Positions 48,052-60,783 of a stretch of 64,000 bases of DNA are shown one piece after another. Each line of letters opens with the position of its first letter. Positions within the stretch are counted from its first letter, which is position 1. The notes beneath the pieces are model-generated. The model was not told where the DNA came from and made no database searches. It saw nothing but the letters and a program-made list of their open reading frames with translations. Position numbers and translations under genes: made by a program. This DNA comes from Stropharia rugosoannulata (taxonomy: Eukaryota; Basidiomycota; Agaricomycetes; Agaricales; Strophariaceae). Location: assembly GCA_028532985.1 (NCBI GenBank), contig JANCIK010000003.1, positions 1,064,001 to 1,128,000 on the forward strand, read 5' to 3'.

Positions 48052-48310
48052 TTTAAAGAAAAGGAATGGATGGCTTGTCAGTAGCAAAAGTAGATTTGCA
48101 GTCGGAGTGAATAGCACGATCGGCGACTCGTTTGTCATCACCTCCCGGAGCAAACAACTTCCGCTTTCGGATGATCCGGTAAGCAGCGGCAACCTCGTCA
48201 TTGCTGATCTGGCGAAAGTGCTGCCACGTTCGCATTTTGTAACATACCACGACAGCCGTCTTGCCTGCTTTCGCTAGTCGAATACCATCCTCTTTCTTCC
48301 ACTCATTTTC
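48052..48310 (-). other. Open coding-like reading upstream of BMT5 (doubtful)
   Basis: A minus-strand frame free of stops contains GIRLAKAGKTAVVVCYKMRT and EVAAAYRIIRKRKLFAPGG. It lies in the divergent promoter between BMT5 and RAMP4. In-frame ATGs exist (48250, 48235), but an upstream stop (ATG CTT TAG) precedes the frame near 48323. It may be a short upstream ORF of BMT5 or a coding-like accident. I cannot name it. Confidence 0.25.
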
Positions 48311-48323
48311 AACTATCTAAAGC

Positions 48324-48630
48324 ATGGTGCGCAGCTGAATTACGTATCCCGGACCTAGTGTCGTTAACCGTCGCCCCTGTTCTAGCCTACCGAATTCGAA
48401 TTAAGGCAGCGAAACAACAAATTCGCGGATGATGTCCGCAGCGGCAAGAAAGCAGTTCGACCATCTCGGCAAGATAAACTGGCACAAAGGAGCCCCCTAA
48501 GCCTTTGGGCCCTAGGCATCATCGTATTTGTAGTAATTGGAGGATGTGCGTATCACTCTTTCTCATATTAACCTGCCAAACTGATCATGTTTTAGTGTTT
48601 TTTGAAATTGCTCGACTGCTTTTCCTTTGA
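48324..48630 (+). CDS. RAMP4/SERP1-type ER microprotein (Ysy6-like)
   Basis: Tail-anchored ER membrane protein of the RAMP4 family, which associates with the Sec61 translocon. The gene is too short and too split to appear as one open frame. Exon 1 is just ATG at 48324-48326, then a donor gtgcgc and an intron to 48409. Exon 2 gives RNNKFADDVRSGKKAVRPSR, QDKLAQRSPLSLWALGIIV and FVVIGG. A second intron (48546-48595) leads to LFFEIARLLFL, stop 48628-48630. The NNKFA start, basic stretch and single C-terminal hydrophobic segment match the family, about 60 residues. The exon 1 assignment is the least certain part; a different 5' exon is possible. Confidence 0.7.
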
Positions 48631-48840
48631 GAGAATATATACCAGACAAGATAAGATGGTTCACCTACGCGGCCACAGTATACCACTGGAACGTCAAAAA
48701 TATACTGTATAACATGATTATCATTATTTAATTCCAAGTGCTCCGAGATCAGTAGTGCGAAGTACTTCATGTCAGTGAGATGCCCTCCACCCAAGTACTA
48801 CGAATAAGAGTCAATCAGGCTCTTTGTCATTAAAACGGCG

Positions 48841-50753
<1,913 letters not shown>

Positions 50754-51167
50754 ATGGATATTCACTTATTGGTATTATTGAATGAAAACAGGGCAAGTGC
50801 TTTGAGGTTAGGAGGAAGAACAAGAAAGTAGTATTCAGACTGGATGTTGTTGATGAAAGACCTAGACGTAGCTGTAATTGGCACGCCAGTATCAAGACGC
50901 GACGCGCTGTTCCCACGGTTCGGTCATCAGAAATTCAATGAACATGGACTTCCTCCGATTCTCGAGATTACATTTGCATTACTTATTTATTGATAAGTCA
51001 ATGTGTATACAACAGGGCTTCTGTAAGGTTTCGACAGCTATAATCGAATTAATGGACGTCCCATTGCCAAAGGCATGAAAGCTCCGGGTATACATGGCAT
51101 GCATATGGAGGCGAAGCGGCGGTCGAAGTAATCTATTGACAAATACGGTGTAGTGTAGACAAAACGC
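50754..51167. other. Intergenic between RBBP4-like start and ATP synthase e stop
   Basis: About 410 bp, mixed AT/GC. Nothing coding recognised. Short frames on both strands (60-66 codons) lack domains. Confidence 0.4.
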
Positions 51168-51616
51168 CTATGAGCTCTTCTCATAGTGGGCGAGCACCTT
51201 CTCCAAGTCAAAGCGAGGATCCTCGGTATCCGTGATCACTACAGAAAGCGTCAATAACTCGTTTCCGTCTAATTAGAGTAGGTAAGGGGCGAATAGAGAG
51301 GATCCAGGGAATACAGAAGTGTTGCGAGACGGGGAATAACAATGAAACGGAGCTCACATGAGTTGTCCTTGCCAGCCTCCTGTTTCCTTTTCCATGCCTC
51401 CTTCGCTTCCGCGACCAGCTTTTCCCGACTGTGCACTGCGTGCTCTAGCTTATGCTTGTCATGTTCGCTTTGTAGTGAACGGCGATGATACCAGCCATAC
51501 GCAATACCCGAGAAGAGAGCAGTGTAACGGAAAACCTAGTTATGGACATACAGTGGTGAGTGCATGGGAGTAAATGAGCGAAGGATATTGCGTACGTTGA
51601 CAGTTGGCGAGACCAT
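51168..51616 (-). CDS. ATP21: Mitochondrial ATP synthase subunit e (Tim11-like)
   Basis: Small inner-membrane subunit of F1Fo-ATP synthase needed for dimer formation and cristae shape. Spliced reading: MVSPTVN at 51616, then an intron, then VFRYTALFSGIAYGWYHRRS with the membrane segment carrying a GxxxG-like pattern (GIAYG). The long helix follows: LQSEHDKHKLEHAVHSREKL and VAEAKEAWKRKQEAGKDNS. A final exon gives ITDTEDPRFDLEKVLAHYEK and SS, stop 51168-51170. Size (about 100 residues) and layout agree with fungal subunit e. It faces the uL1m gene across a shared upstream region. Confidence 0.8.
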
Positions 51617-52252
51617 GGCTATGCCTTTACGACTTTCGCGAGTCCGAAAGAGATGGAGGCAACGGTCTGTGTATCAGAGAGTTAGCGGGCCACGTAGAGA
51701 ATGTTGTAACTACTACCGACCGGATTTTGAAGGAACGGAGAGAGTTTCGGTCGTAGGTTAGTCGTAGCACGAATGAACGCGGAGAATTTCGGTAGCTGAT
51801 TACGTAACGCTCGCTGAGGCGGTCCACTTACAATCCACTTACCGGTCCACTCAGTGATTCAAATGGTTCTCCAACTCCACTCAACCACTATTCTAAGCAA
51901 AAATACGGTAGGCTTTACTCGAGGAAATAATTTAGTCCCTCAAGAGAATTTTGTGAGTGTACAATGGGAGAGCTTAAACGAAGTAATTACTATACATGCT
52001 AGACAGGCGCAGTCAAGGCGCAGTTTGCATAACATTTAAAATGAATTTACACCCCTTATGTTTCAGAGATAGTGGCTACATATTTTCTGCAAATCCATAG
52101 TACAAAGGTACAGAGTAGAGGCGACTAGAGGGTTGACAACTTGACTTAAGGGATCCGACGGGGAATTTGGCATCAAATTCAGTTTCCCACGAGTGAACCT
52201 GGTTTTGCGGAATGCGCTTTCACTTTATCCAGTCGCGTCTACCAGGTCCAAG
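51617..52252. promoter_or_regulatory. Divergent upstream region of two mitochondrial-protein genes
   Basis: About 640 bp. It contains a cluster of short repeats at 51818-51856: ggtccactta, atccacttac and ggtccactca. The pair tttcggt occurs near 51744 and 51788. It separates ATP synthase e and uL1m, so it probably drives both. No known motif assigned. Confidence 0.4.
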
Positions 52253-53412
52253 ATGCTGGGCTTAGTCCTTGGTCCCAGTCGTCTATCTTTAAGGGTGCGC
52301 TCTTCCTACAGAATCTGTATATGCTTACATACGAAACTACATAGGCCTCTCACCCACAGGTTCGGTCATTTACCACCAGCAATGTGCTGCAAAGCAGTCG
52401 GAAGAAGAACGCGCCTACCATCCGAACGCCGTCAAAGAAGGCGCAAGCTGCTAAAATACGCAGAAAGGCGGAAGCCGCCAAGAAACTGGACGACCGTCTG
52501 CCCAAATTACCTCTGACAACGGCTATCCAAGTGCTTCGGGTAGGTACTGTAATGCCGTAGCACTGCACCTGCCCAGTAATATTTGTTCATAGGCCGTCGA
52601 GGTTGCCAATCCTTCAGCTACCTTCGAACTCTTTGTCAAGACACAAATTGGAAATGGTGTAGCTGTTCCAAGAGGTCGCGTTAACCTTCCACGCGAAGCA
52701 AAGCCTAAAGCTGAAGACAAAATCCTGGTTTTCGCCGACGGAAGGCTGGTAGAAGAAGCCAAAAGGGCTGGTGCTCACATTGTCGGCGGTCCAGAACTTA
52801 TTGACGGAGTGCGTGACATGCTCATCTTTCTGTACTTTACTGTACTGTACCTAACTTGTGAATGCGGCATACCTTTAGATTCTCAGCAACCGTATCCGAG
52901 CGACGACTATTCTTTGCACACCCTCCCTCATTCGCACAATTACTCCAAAACTTGGTCGTTTCCTTGGTCCATTAGGTCTTATGCCTTCAGAGCGTAGAGG
53001 AACAGTGACAGAAGACATTGCCGGTTATATCCAGCGCCTCCGCGGCACTAGCGAATGGAGATCTGACAGTAAGGGCAGCATTCGGGCTGCAATAGCTACA
53101 GTATGTTTTCTATTCCCTTCAATGTCTTATTCCATTCTAACTGTGGTAGATGGCATTCCAACCGAATGATGTCGAGGCGAATTTCCGTCAATTTATGCTT
53201 TCAGTGAGGCGAGCCACAGGCCATGCAAAGGACCCTGACGCTCCTGCTAGCGAACGTAAACAGAATTCTGGGGGTCGTCACAGTGAGTTTCTTGAAGGCA
53301 TACCTTCAGAGCACGTACTCAACGGATTTACCGCATAGTCACGCCAATCCTCAATGTTATGCTTAGTTCTTCGCATGGCCCAGGTATCCGTATAGCAGAT
53401 TGGAAGATGTAA
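52253..53412 (+). CDS. Mitochondrial ribosomal protein uL1m (MRPL1-like)
   Basis: L1-stalk protein of the mitochondrial large subunit. ATG 52253: MLGLVLGPSRLSLR, a presequence, then an intron. Body: TPSKKAQAAKIRRKAEAAKK, AIQVLRAVEVANPSATFELF, GVAVPRGRVNLPREAKPKAE, DKILVFADGRLVEEAKRAGA, HIVGGPELIDGI. The L1 hallmark is TPKLGRFLGPLGLMPSERRG. The last junction matters: reading straight on gives a stop at 53338. Removing the intron from gtaaac (about 53255) to the acceptor before CACGTACTC (about 53310) gives RIYRIVTPILNVMLSSSHG and PGIRIADWKM, stop 53410-53412, the expected uL1 end. The five or six introns are short. Confidence 0.87.
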
Positions 53413-53512
53413 TAATGCACACTACATGAATCTACATCGTCGAATAACACTAATATCAATAATGTTCTGCTATTAAATACCCATCGACTGGTGTCATACT
53501 GGTATCATACTG

Positions 53513-55798
53513 TTAGTCTACGTTGTGCCATACTTTACTTCCAAGAGAAAGCTGGTAAAATCGTTTGGCGCGTTTCTTATTAGGGCGAAGGCCAGTCATA
53601 GTCACGTTCGCGTAACTGGGTCCTTCTTCATTGTCATACTTGCCGCGCTTGCCAATATCAGCCCCGGTGCCCACAACACCACTTTTGTCTCTCTTCCGCA
53701 TCTTGGGTTGATTCCGTTCTAGAGGCGCAATCTTAGGTTCATGAGGGAAAAGGTCTCCCCAACTAGATTTCCGGGCATCATAAAAAGCTTGCTTTCCCTG
53801 TGATTTGGGAATGGTGAGTCGCTTTATTTTACCTTTAATAATAGGTCATCAGAAATCGTCTATATGTCGGAGCAATTAATATACCTTCCGCAGTGCAGCT
53901 ATCAAGCACAATATGGCCGCTCTTTTTCAATGGAGGAAAAACAAGCCTTGGCCATGCGTATGCCTCTTTTCGTAGGATTTCCTGTAACTCCGAAGGGGCC
54001 AGTTTGTCACCTGCGTAAGTAATTGCTGTCATGGGCGTAAGTATCTCGACATCTGGCGGCGAAACAGGAACTTCTTTGTTGTTTTCAACGAGAACTTGAA
54101 GCTCCTTCATTATTATGTTTGCCTCCTGTTCCTTCTTTAACTCGCGTTTTCCGATTGCTCCCACACGCCCTATGTTACTCAAAACGGCTTGAGGCCTAGG
54201 TCCTCTGCGGATGACAACGTAAGAATATTCGATATCTTCATGGCCTACACCTGAGTGTTTTGTCCGTCGAACAAAGTCCGGTCTCTGCAGTCGTTGAGAA
54301 AAGCCGCAGACAATGGGCGCTCCCCCAGAATGGAGCAAGGGGCATGGTCGATCATGGGGGCACTGTTGCAGAAATTAGCGGCACGCTAACATACGGTAGG
54401 CAAAATGCTGACAGGTGCTACTACATGTGAACCAAGAAGATCGGATGAGGCTTTGCTAGGATCTTCAAGTTCGGTTGCGCCCAGCTGAAGTAGATATTCC
54501 CGAGAATGAGCGACCACTTCAAACCCTTCCTTAGTATTGTGATCTATGAGAATCTATATGTTTATATAGCGGAGAATATCGAAGAAATGAATGCAGCGAG
54601 CTTACTATCGTATCGGCCCCACTATTCCACATCTCTCGGACGAGGTTTTTCTGGGCAATTGAAGTTGACAGAGCTGTGAGCATAAAAGCTGATATAGCGA
54701 GTGTTTTAGACGAATGTTCTCTTGGAATAATATGTTCCTGCTTGAAGGATTTGGTCCAATTAACACATAAATGACCAATCGTAGTATCTACTAATGGTTG
54801 AGCAATGTAGGATCTCATAACAACCATTCACCTACTTTTCACGAGTTTCTCTCCGATGGCCACTAGACCCTCCCGCCTTTCGATACCAAGATATGATTTA
54901 ACGGTAGAGTCAATTGCCACAGAGCTTTCCGCATCTCTTTTTCCCTGAAATGAGTGCAAAGATGCCCTACTTATCGTTAGCGTAGTCCTGAGTACCATAA
55001 CCATTTTAAGTTACACACCATAAACCGCTCCCAGTCCCAGCACCCCAGTCAAGCACTTTTTCAATTTCCCATTCCGTTCCCAACCTTTGCCTTGCATGAT
55101 GCAGAACTGCAGATATTGCAGAATAATGAGCAGGAAGGGCTACGGCTGCAAAAGCAGCACCGTCTCTTGTTGAGTGACGCGCTTCTTGAACCCGTGAACG
55201 GTATTTCTTGCTATAGTCTGCATCCCAGTTTTCGTCCATTCCATCACTTTCAGATGATTCGGGCATTGCGAACAACCTCACGGCATCCTGGCGTATATCA
55301 GGTTTATGCCTCTCTGTATGGAGTTGAAGGTGTCATTTACGTATGAAAGGTGTAAAAAAAAGTGTACTAACCGCCAATAAGTTGATTTATAGCATTTTGA
55401 AGTTCATTGGGTAGGATTACCGCTCCTACTTGGTCAGAGCCAAATAACGCGGCGGGTGACTTCCTATGTTCAGATTCGTAGGCTTCTTCACCTGATTCGT
55501 TCAAAGATGGATCCATTGGAGTCCAATCTTCCGGATACAACTCGTGTTGATGAGATTCCAGTTGATTTGAAAGGACCTCGAGCTCTTTTCTAGGTTGAGA
55601 TTCTGAGAAATTTTGTTTCTTGAGAGTGATATCAACATCCTGCAGTAATTGCTGGTAACTGGGGTCAAGTTCAATAGGGCCAGTCGGCAAAGTTGACAGT
55701 CTTGAAGATTTGCGGAGCAAGACAATTGGGAGATGGCATTTTTGAGCGGGTATATTCACCAGTCTCACTGCAGGGATTTGTGACGCCTTCCTCAGCAT
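53513..55798 (-). CDS. RSM22: Rsm22-family mitochondrial ribosome-associated methyltransferase-like protein (METTL17-like)
   Basis: Mitochondrial small-subunit assembly or rRNA methylation factor with an iron-sulphur cluster. ATG 55798: [20 protein letters not shown], a presequence, then [20 protein letters not shown]. The SAM-type motif reads [14 protein letters not shown] near 55020, preceded by [16 protein letters not shown]. The cluster cysteines are in [20 protein letters not shown] near 54300-54380, together with [10 protein letters not shown]. Later: [16 protein letters not shown] and [20 protein letters not shown]. It ends with basic [20 protein letters not shown] and D, stop 53513-53515. 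Convergent with uL1m at about 100 bp. Confidence 0.9.
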
Positions 55799-56076
55799 TT
55801 AGGCAATGGAAACGAAGCGCAATGAGGACCAAGCGAGAGCAAGTGCAGAACTGGGAGTCACTTCATCGGCCCGGCGATGAAATTATTTTATTACCTAATC
55901 CTGCTCCATTGAACCAAAGTATATGCGCTTCGCCGTTCGGAGTACCTTCCAAGCTGCATACATTCCAAACTGCTCACAAGCCCTGTTTCTGCGGACGTTA
56001 CGCGTTTGAACTAATTCTACCCTAATCCGACGGTGACTACCTGACAGACCTCATCTTTGTATCTATTTTTTTTCAT
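55799..56076. promoter_or_regulatory. Divergent promoter of RSM22 and SAD1
   Basis: 278 bp separating the two start codons. It must carry both promoters. A T-run (tatttttttt) lies 10 bp before ATG 56077. Confidence 0.4.
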
Positions 56077-58001
56077 ATGGACGAAAGAAAAGCTGAACAC
56101 GCGGACGGTTCATCGCGCAATCCCAGTGATGAACGGCCAACCAAGCGAGCGAGGATGAACGATGAACACCCAGACGCAGACACGGCGACAGCGGGAGGTT
56201 TATCAAACGTGAATGACATGGACGATCTTGAAGAAGTCTATCAGCCGGAAGAAGTTCGTGCGTCTGACTTATACCTCGATACAGTAGGCGCATTCGACAT
56301 AATTGGTCGCACAATCATGTTGATTATACGTTAGATCAACAGGACAGTCTTAGACTTTGACTTTGAGAAAGTCTGCTCCGTTTCTTTGTCCAATATCAAC
56401 ACATATGGTTGCTTGGTTTGCGGGAAATATTTCCAAGGCCGGGGTCGCAGTTCCTACGCCTACGCTCATTCAATCCATGAAGACCATCACGTCTTTATCA
56501 ATTTGGAAACCACAAAAGTAAGGGCCAACGGTATCTTTTCTGCCTTTCTAACTACACAGAACTCCAGGTATACGTACTACCCGACGGATATCCCGTATCA
56601 GACCCGTCCCTGGAGGACATTTCTTACGTTCTGACGCCCACGTTCACCAAAGACTCCATTGCCAATCTATCGTCTCCCTCCCACCTATCTCGGTTATCAT
56701 ACGACCTCAATCATAAACCGTACCTATCAGGGTATGTTGGGCTAAATAACATCAAAAGAAACGACCACATGAACGTTATTATCCACGCCCTTGTACATGT
56801 GCCACCCCTGCGGGATTATCTATTACTATCAAATTTCCGGGGAAAGGAGAGTGAGCTCTTGAAGCGTTTTGCTGGCCTTGCCAAAAAGATCTGGAATCCC
56901 CGTTTGTTCAAAAGTCAAGTCAGCCCTCACGAATTTCTCCAGGAAGTCAATAGGGCCAGTGCTGGCAAATTCCGTCTAGAACAACAAGGCGATCCAGTGG
57001 AGTTCTTGGGCTGGCTATTGAATCGTCTACATAAAGACTTGGGTGGCACCAAGAAGAAAGATTCTAGTAAGGCTTCGTTTGTGTTGCTGACTGTTTCTCT
57101 GGTTAACCGAATTTTACAGGCATCATCTTTCATACATTTCAGGGAGAGGTCAGAGTTGAAACACAGCAAGTCTTGGTTCGACCAGATTCTGGCCCAAATG
57201 AAAAACCCAAATTTGACATTGATCGCGGTGAGTAGAAATGTCCCAATCCCTCGTGAGATGTAGATCTGAGTCATTTTATTTAGAGTCCAAGATGTCGGTG
57301 TCGCCATTTCTATTTCTCGCGGTTGACTTGCCTCCCCCTCCGTTGTTTCAGGATGCCGTGGAGAAAAACATCATACCGCAAGTTAGCATTCACTCAGTGC
57401 TATCTAAATACGATGGGAAAACTTCACAGGTTAATTTCTCATTTTTACTCAAATGGAGGTCTTACCCCTTGTCTGTAGGAATCGGCCGGACAGCTGCGTC
57501 GTTATAAATGTCAACAACTGCCGCCCTACCTCATTCTTCATTTCAAGCGTTTCACCAAGAACGTATTCGTGGAAGAGAAAAACCCGACCATTATAAATTT
57601 CCCTCTGCGAGGTCTAGATCTCAAAGAATGTAAGATACTTTTACTTCTCATCAGTTGGTTTGATGTTCTCACTCCATTAACCATTTAACAGACGTTGATG
57701 CACCCCCCGACAACAGGTCAACTCTGTACGATCTGATCGCTAATGTCACCCATGAATCAGTAGCAGGGACTACCAGAGACAAAGAGAACACCGTCTGGAA
57801 AGTTCATCTCCGTGCCGGAGGTGGCGGTGGTGATAAAGAAAAGTGGTTTATGATTCAAGATCTAATCGTAGAAGAAACGAGAAAAGAAATGATCTTTTTG
57901 GGAGAAACTATACTACAGGTATGTCCGGGTCTTTTGCGACATGTAAACTTCTTTTGAAGGCGTCATTGTAGATATGGGAACGAAGAAAAGATGTCCAGTG
58001 A
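56077..58001 (+). CDS. SAD1: Sad1/USP39: U4/U6.U5 tri-snRNP factor, inactive deubiquitinase fold
   Basis: Nuclear splicing factor with a ZnF-UBP and a USP-like domain that has lost protease activity, needed for tri-snRNP assembly. ATG 56077 is followed by a disordered start, DDLEEVYQPEEVRASDLYLD, then NTYGCLVCGKYFQGRGRSS with YAHSIHEDHHVFINLETTK (ZnF-UBP). The USP region opens YVGLNNIKRNDHMNVIIHAL and VHVPPLRDYLLLSNF. At the place of the catalytic Cys this reads N-D-H-M, so the Cys is absent, as in known Sad1/USP39. Later: RFTKNVFVEEKNPTIINFPL, then KWFMIQDLIVEETRKEMIFL. It ends IWERRKDVQ, stop 57999-58001. About seven exons. Inactivity is inferred from the missing Cys. Confidence 0.92.
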
Positions 58002-58807
58002 TTTCATTGGGAGAGTACGTGATTACTCTTTCTCGGGTCTTTTTCTCTACCTCGAATGTCATGTACGGGGTAACGCTTCGCCGCTAACCTGGGAGATTAA
58101 CGGTACTTTAGGCCATTGGCATCTCACATCTACAATGAACACCATTACTGGCTGGTATCCTTGTCTTTTGCATGTCCTTGGCTGCTTTCAGGAGTAGCCA
58201 GCGTTGAGGGCTTGTCAGAGCTATTTGTACCATCCGTTAATGAGACGCCAGCGTATCATCATCAGCGCTCTTAAGTCGTGAATATGTCAGAGCAGATACC
58301 TACGAATGCCTGACTTCTTCCAGGATTATTGGCTTGAATATATAGATTCCTGATGCAATACCTATAATAGCCGACTCCGGCTCAGGCTTTTTTTTTGGTC
58401 TTGAGGCGGCTGTCAGAGACTTACCTGTTACCGCTGCAAGAAGAAAGGGGAACGCTCTGCTAAAGGGCGACATCGTGCTCTGTCAATGACTTTATGAACA
58501 CTCTTCAGTTGGCTGTTTGTTGGCTGTGTTGAACAAAGTAGAACTTGACATGGCGGACTTTGGAATCTAGTTTAAATGCCGCGGGTTCGATGCGTGAGAA
58601 TTTGTGGAAAGTTAACAAAGGCGGTTTCCGAGTTACTCAATAAGGGAACTGTACATAGTGATAGGGGCTACGGTAATTCAAGCGGAGCACAAACGCGGCT
58701 CCATGAAGAAAGAGGCCTAGTATGTATATGTAGAGTACTGTATTATGAGGCTCATAGCTAGGCTCTGCCCTTGAGGACCTATGGGCCCATGAGTTTGAAA
58801 ATTTATC
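58002..58807. other. Gene-poor 3' region between SAD1 and the dsRBM gene pair
   Basis: About 800 bp. Plus frames 57991-58197 and 58576-58761 have no domain and the first overlaps the SAD1 stop. No RNA gene was recognised. A GGTTCGA at 58586 lacks the flanking T-arm stem. Confidence 0.4.
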
Positions 58808-59199
58808 TCAAAATCGTTTGTCGACACTTACATCCAACGCCTGCCTTGCCGCAATTTGCTTGGCGTCGGCCTTAGACAAGGCGCTTCCAGTGCCTTTAAG
58901 CTCCCCATTAACTGAAGAGAAGAGAGAAATAAAATAAGAAAGACTGAAATCCACATCTATAGAGTTCTTACATCTGCATTCGACAGTCCATATAGGTGCA
59001 TGAAAGTCTCCAGCGGATTGTTCAGCCCACGCCAGTAAATGCAACTGTTGCCTGTCTTGAAGGTCTGACGTATTTTATTAGTAAATCTACCTTCGAGATC
59101 AAAGGTTGACTATACCCACAGTTATTGAGCGAGGTAACGGAGTCTGTAAAAAATATTAATGCTAAGAAAAGTATTTCAAGGTAAGTACTGACTGGACAT
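58808..59199 (-). CDS. Single-dsRBM microprotein, copy A
   Basis: Small protein made of almost only one double-stranded RNA-binding motif, about 74 residues. ATG 59199, third codon split by an intron: M-S-N. Spliced: SVTSLNNYLQDRQQLHLLAW (helix 1), AEQSAGDFHAPIWTVECRFN (beta strands), GELKGTGSALSKADAKQIAA (loop and helix 2 with the KKxAK-like SKADAKQIAA), then RQALDVSVDKRF, stop 58808-58810. Three short introns; two fall within the TAY codon of NNY and just before the FNGE loop, and match copy B. Family knowledge: dsRBMs bind dsRNA or partner Dicer and other dsRNA enzymes. No catalytic domain is present. The role is unknown. Confidence 0.77.
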
Positions 59200-60393
59200 C
59201 TTTAGTCGATCTGAAGCTGGTGAAAGAGGTTATCGACAATGCAATACGGACAGAGACTTGAACAGAGTCCTTTTGTAGTCTTCTGGAGCTCAGAGAACCA
59301 TAAAATCGGTCGATATGAAATCCGGTGATACCGCATCTACAGCGCATACAGAAGTCTCGAAAATGCCGCTGGGTCCATCTTACTGTTTGCGTACATACTG
59401 ACCATATCACCTTGGGGTTACACAACTCGCAAAAACGAAACGAGGCTGTAGAAAGACACTGAATTCCGATGACAAGATGACATTACTGATGATACTTCAG
59501 CGGAGAAGTTGCCGGATCTCCGACCATTTGCAGAGCGATCAAGGTCCCACTGTACTGTGCCAGTGTGTGTTCGTACCAGTAAGTCCGGTTGAAATCTCAG
59601 AATCCATAAGGAAAGCTCAACCACACTAGCTCAGATAACTAATTAAGCAGTTATATAGACATCCCCAACGGAGGGATGAGCTCACCTTGTGGGAACATTT
59701 AGAATCATTGAAGATGCTGAAGAGTTTCGGGTTGGTCATCATGCGACTTGAAATCTGAGCCATTGGTAAACTTAGTAGATCACCAGCTCATTCCGTTATC
59801 AAGAACATCATTAGCACACCTTCGAAATAAAAACAACTTTTTGGTAAATGATATATTTTTGTTACTCAAGTGGACAGGTAATTACCGGATCGCACCCCAG
59901 AAACATTGTTGTACTAGAGTAGCTGAAGCTCGGAAATAAAATATGAGAGAGCTACATGCCTTGCGCTTCTTGACATATACTTCGCGTGACATCAGCATAT
60001 GCAGTGCATGACACGGGGTGGAAAACAGTTCAATTGACCAGTGCAAGACTAATGGGCAGCATTTGTATAGTAACTTAGTCAGGAACACAAAATGTTCAAA
60101 GGACAAGGACTGTCTCTATCGTGCTATATAGAAGCATGAGAAAATTCATCCATCGAAACAGGTAACCATTATTTGGGAGACGCACGAATGTCAATGGAGT
60201 TCGATCAGTCGGTCAACTGTTGCTTCCGCGCTAAACGAAAGAGATGTCCAATAGCATTTATCAAAAATGTAGCAAATCCAGGAAAGAAAAATCAAGAACA
60301 AAAAAAAAACAACTATTGTGAGTCACAACGGGTCAAGACCAATTTTACCCCCTTGTCATGTAGTAGTGATGGGGGACGCGTGAATGCCAGTCC
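59200..60393. other. Region between the two dsRBM genes
   Basis: About 1.2 kb with no supported gene. Minus frames 59162-59425, 59418-59624 and 59882-60106 lack domains. I looked for a third copy using the split NNYLQ helix and found none. Confidence 0.4.
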
Positions 60394-60783
60394 CTAAAAA
60401 TTCTGAGACAAATAGTTCCATGCCATATCCGCCGCCTGATTCTTTGCAGTGGCTTTGCGGCTTGCTGAAGATTCCCCGCGCGGTACTCCATCTACTATAT
60501 GCGAGATCTGTTAGATAAATATTCAGAAGTCGCTTTCAAATTACTTTACATTTACAGACGGCGGTCCATGTCTTTGAACGGGCTGGACCTGTCCACGACA
60601 TCTCCCAGCTGAGAGACGCGAGTTGTCCCTTTCCCTGTAAATCTGTAGACAATTAGCACCATTTAGAAGTGACAGGCCCATTGGCGTACAATTGTTCAGG
60701 CGGTCGACTCCTGATAAATCGTCATTTTTTCTTCTGGTGTATGCGTGGGCTTAAACACTGAACTCACCAGTTGACTGAGGCAT
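60394..60783 (-). CDS. Single-dsRBM microprotein, copy B
   Basis: Second small dsRNA-binding-motif protein, about 76 residues, in the same direction as copy A. ATG 60783: MPQSTGVDRLNNYLQGKGQL after removing two introns, then ASLSWEMSWTGPARSKTWTA, VCKLDGVPRGESSASRKATA, KNQAADMAWNYLSQNF, stop 60394-60396. The dsRBM pattern is a short helix, a W-T-A-V-C-K strand, a G-rich loop and RKATAKNQAADMAWNYL as helix 2. The introns within the NNY codon and before LDG agree with copy A in position and phase, which supports duplication. Its sequence is well diverged from copy A. Alternative joining of the third intron would give IVDGVP instead of LDGVP. Confidence 0.72.

Noticed and set aside
53282..53338. 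Early stop of uL1m at 53338 read as a truncated protein
   Set aside because: A short intron ending before CACGTACTC restores the family C-terminus IRIADWKM, so truncation is not needed.
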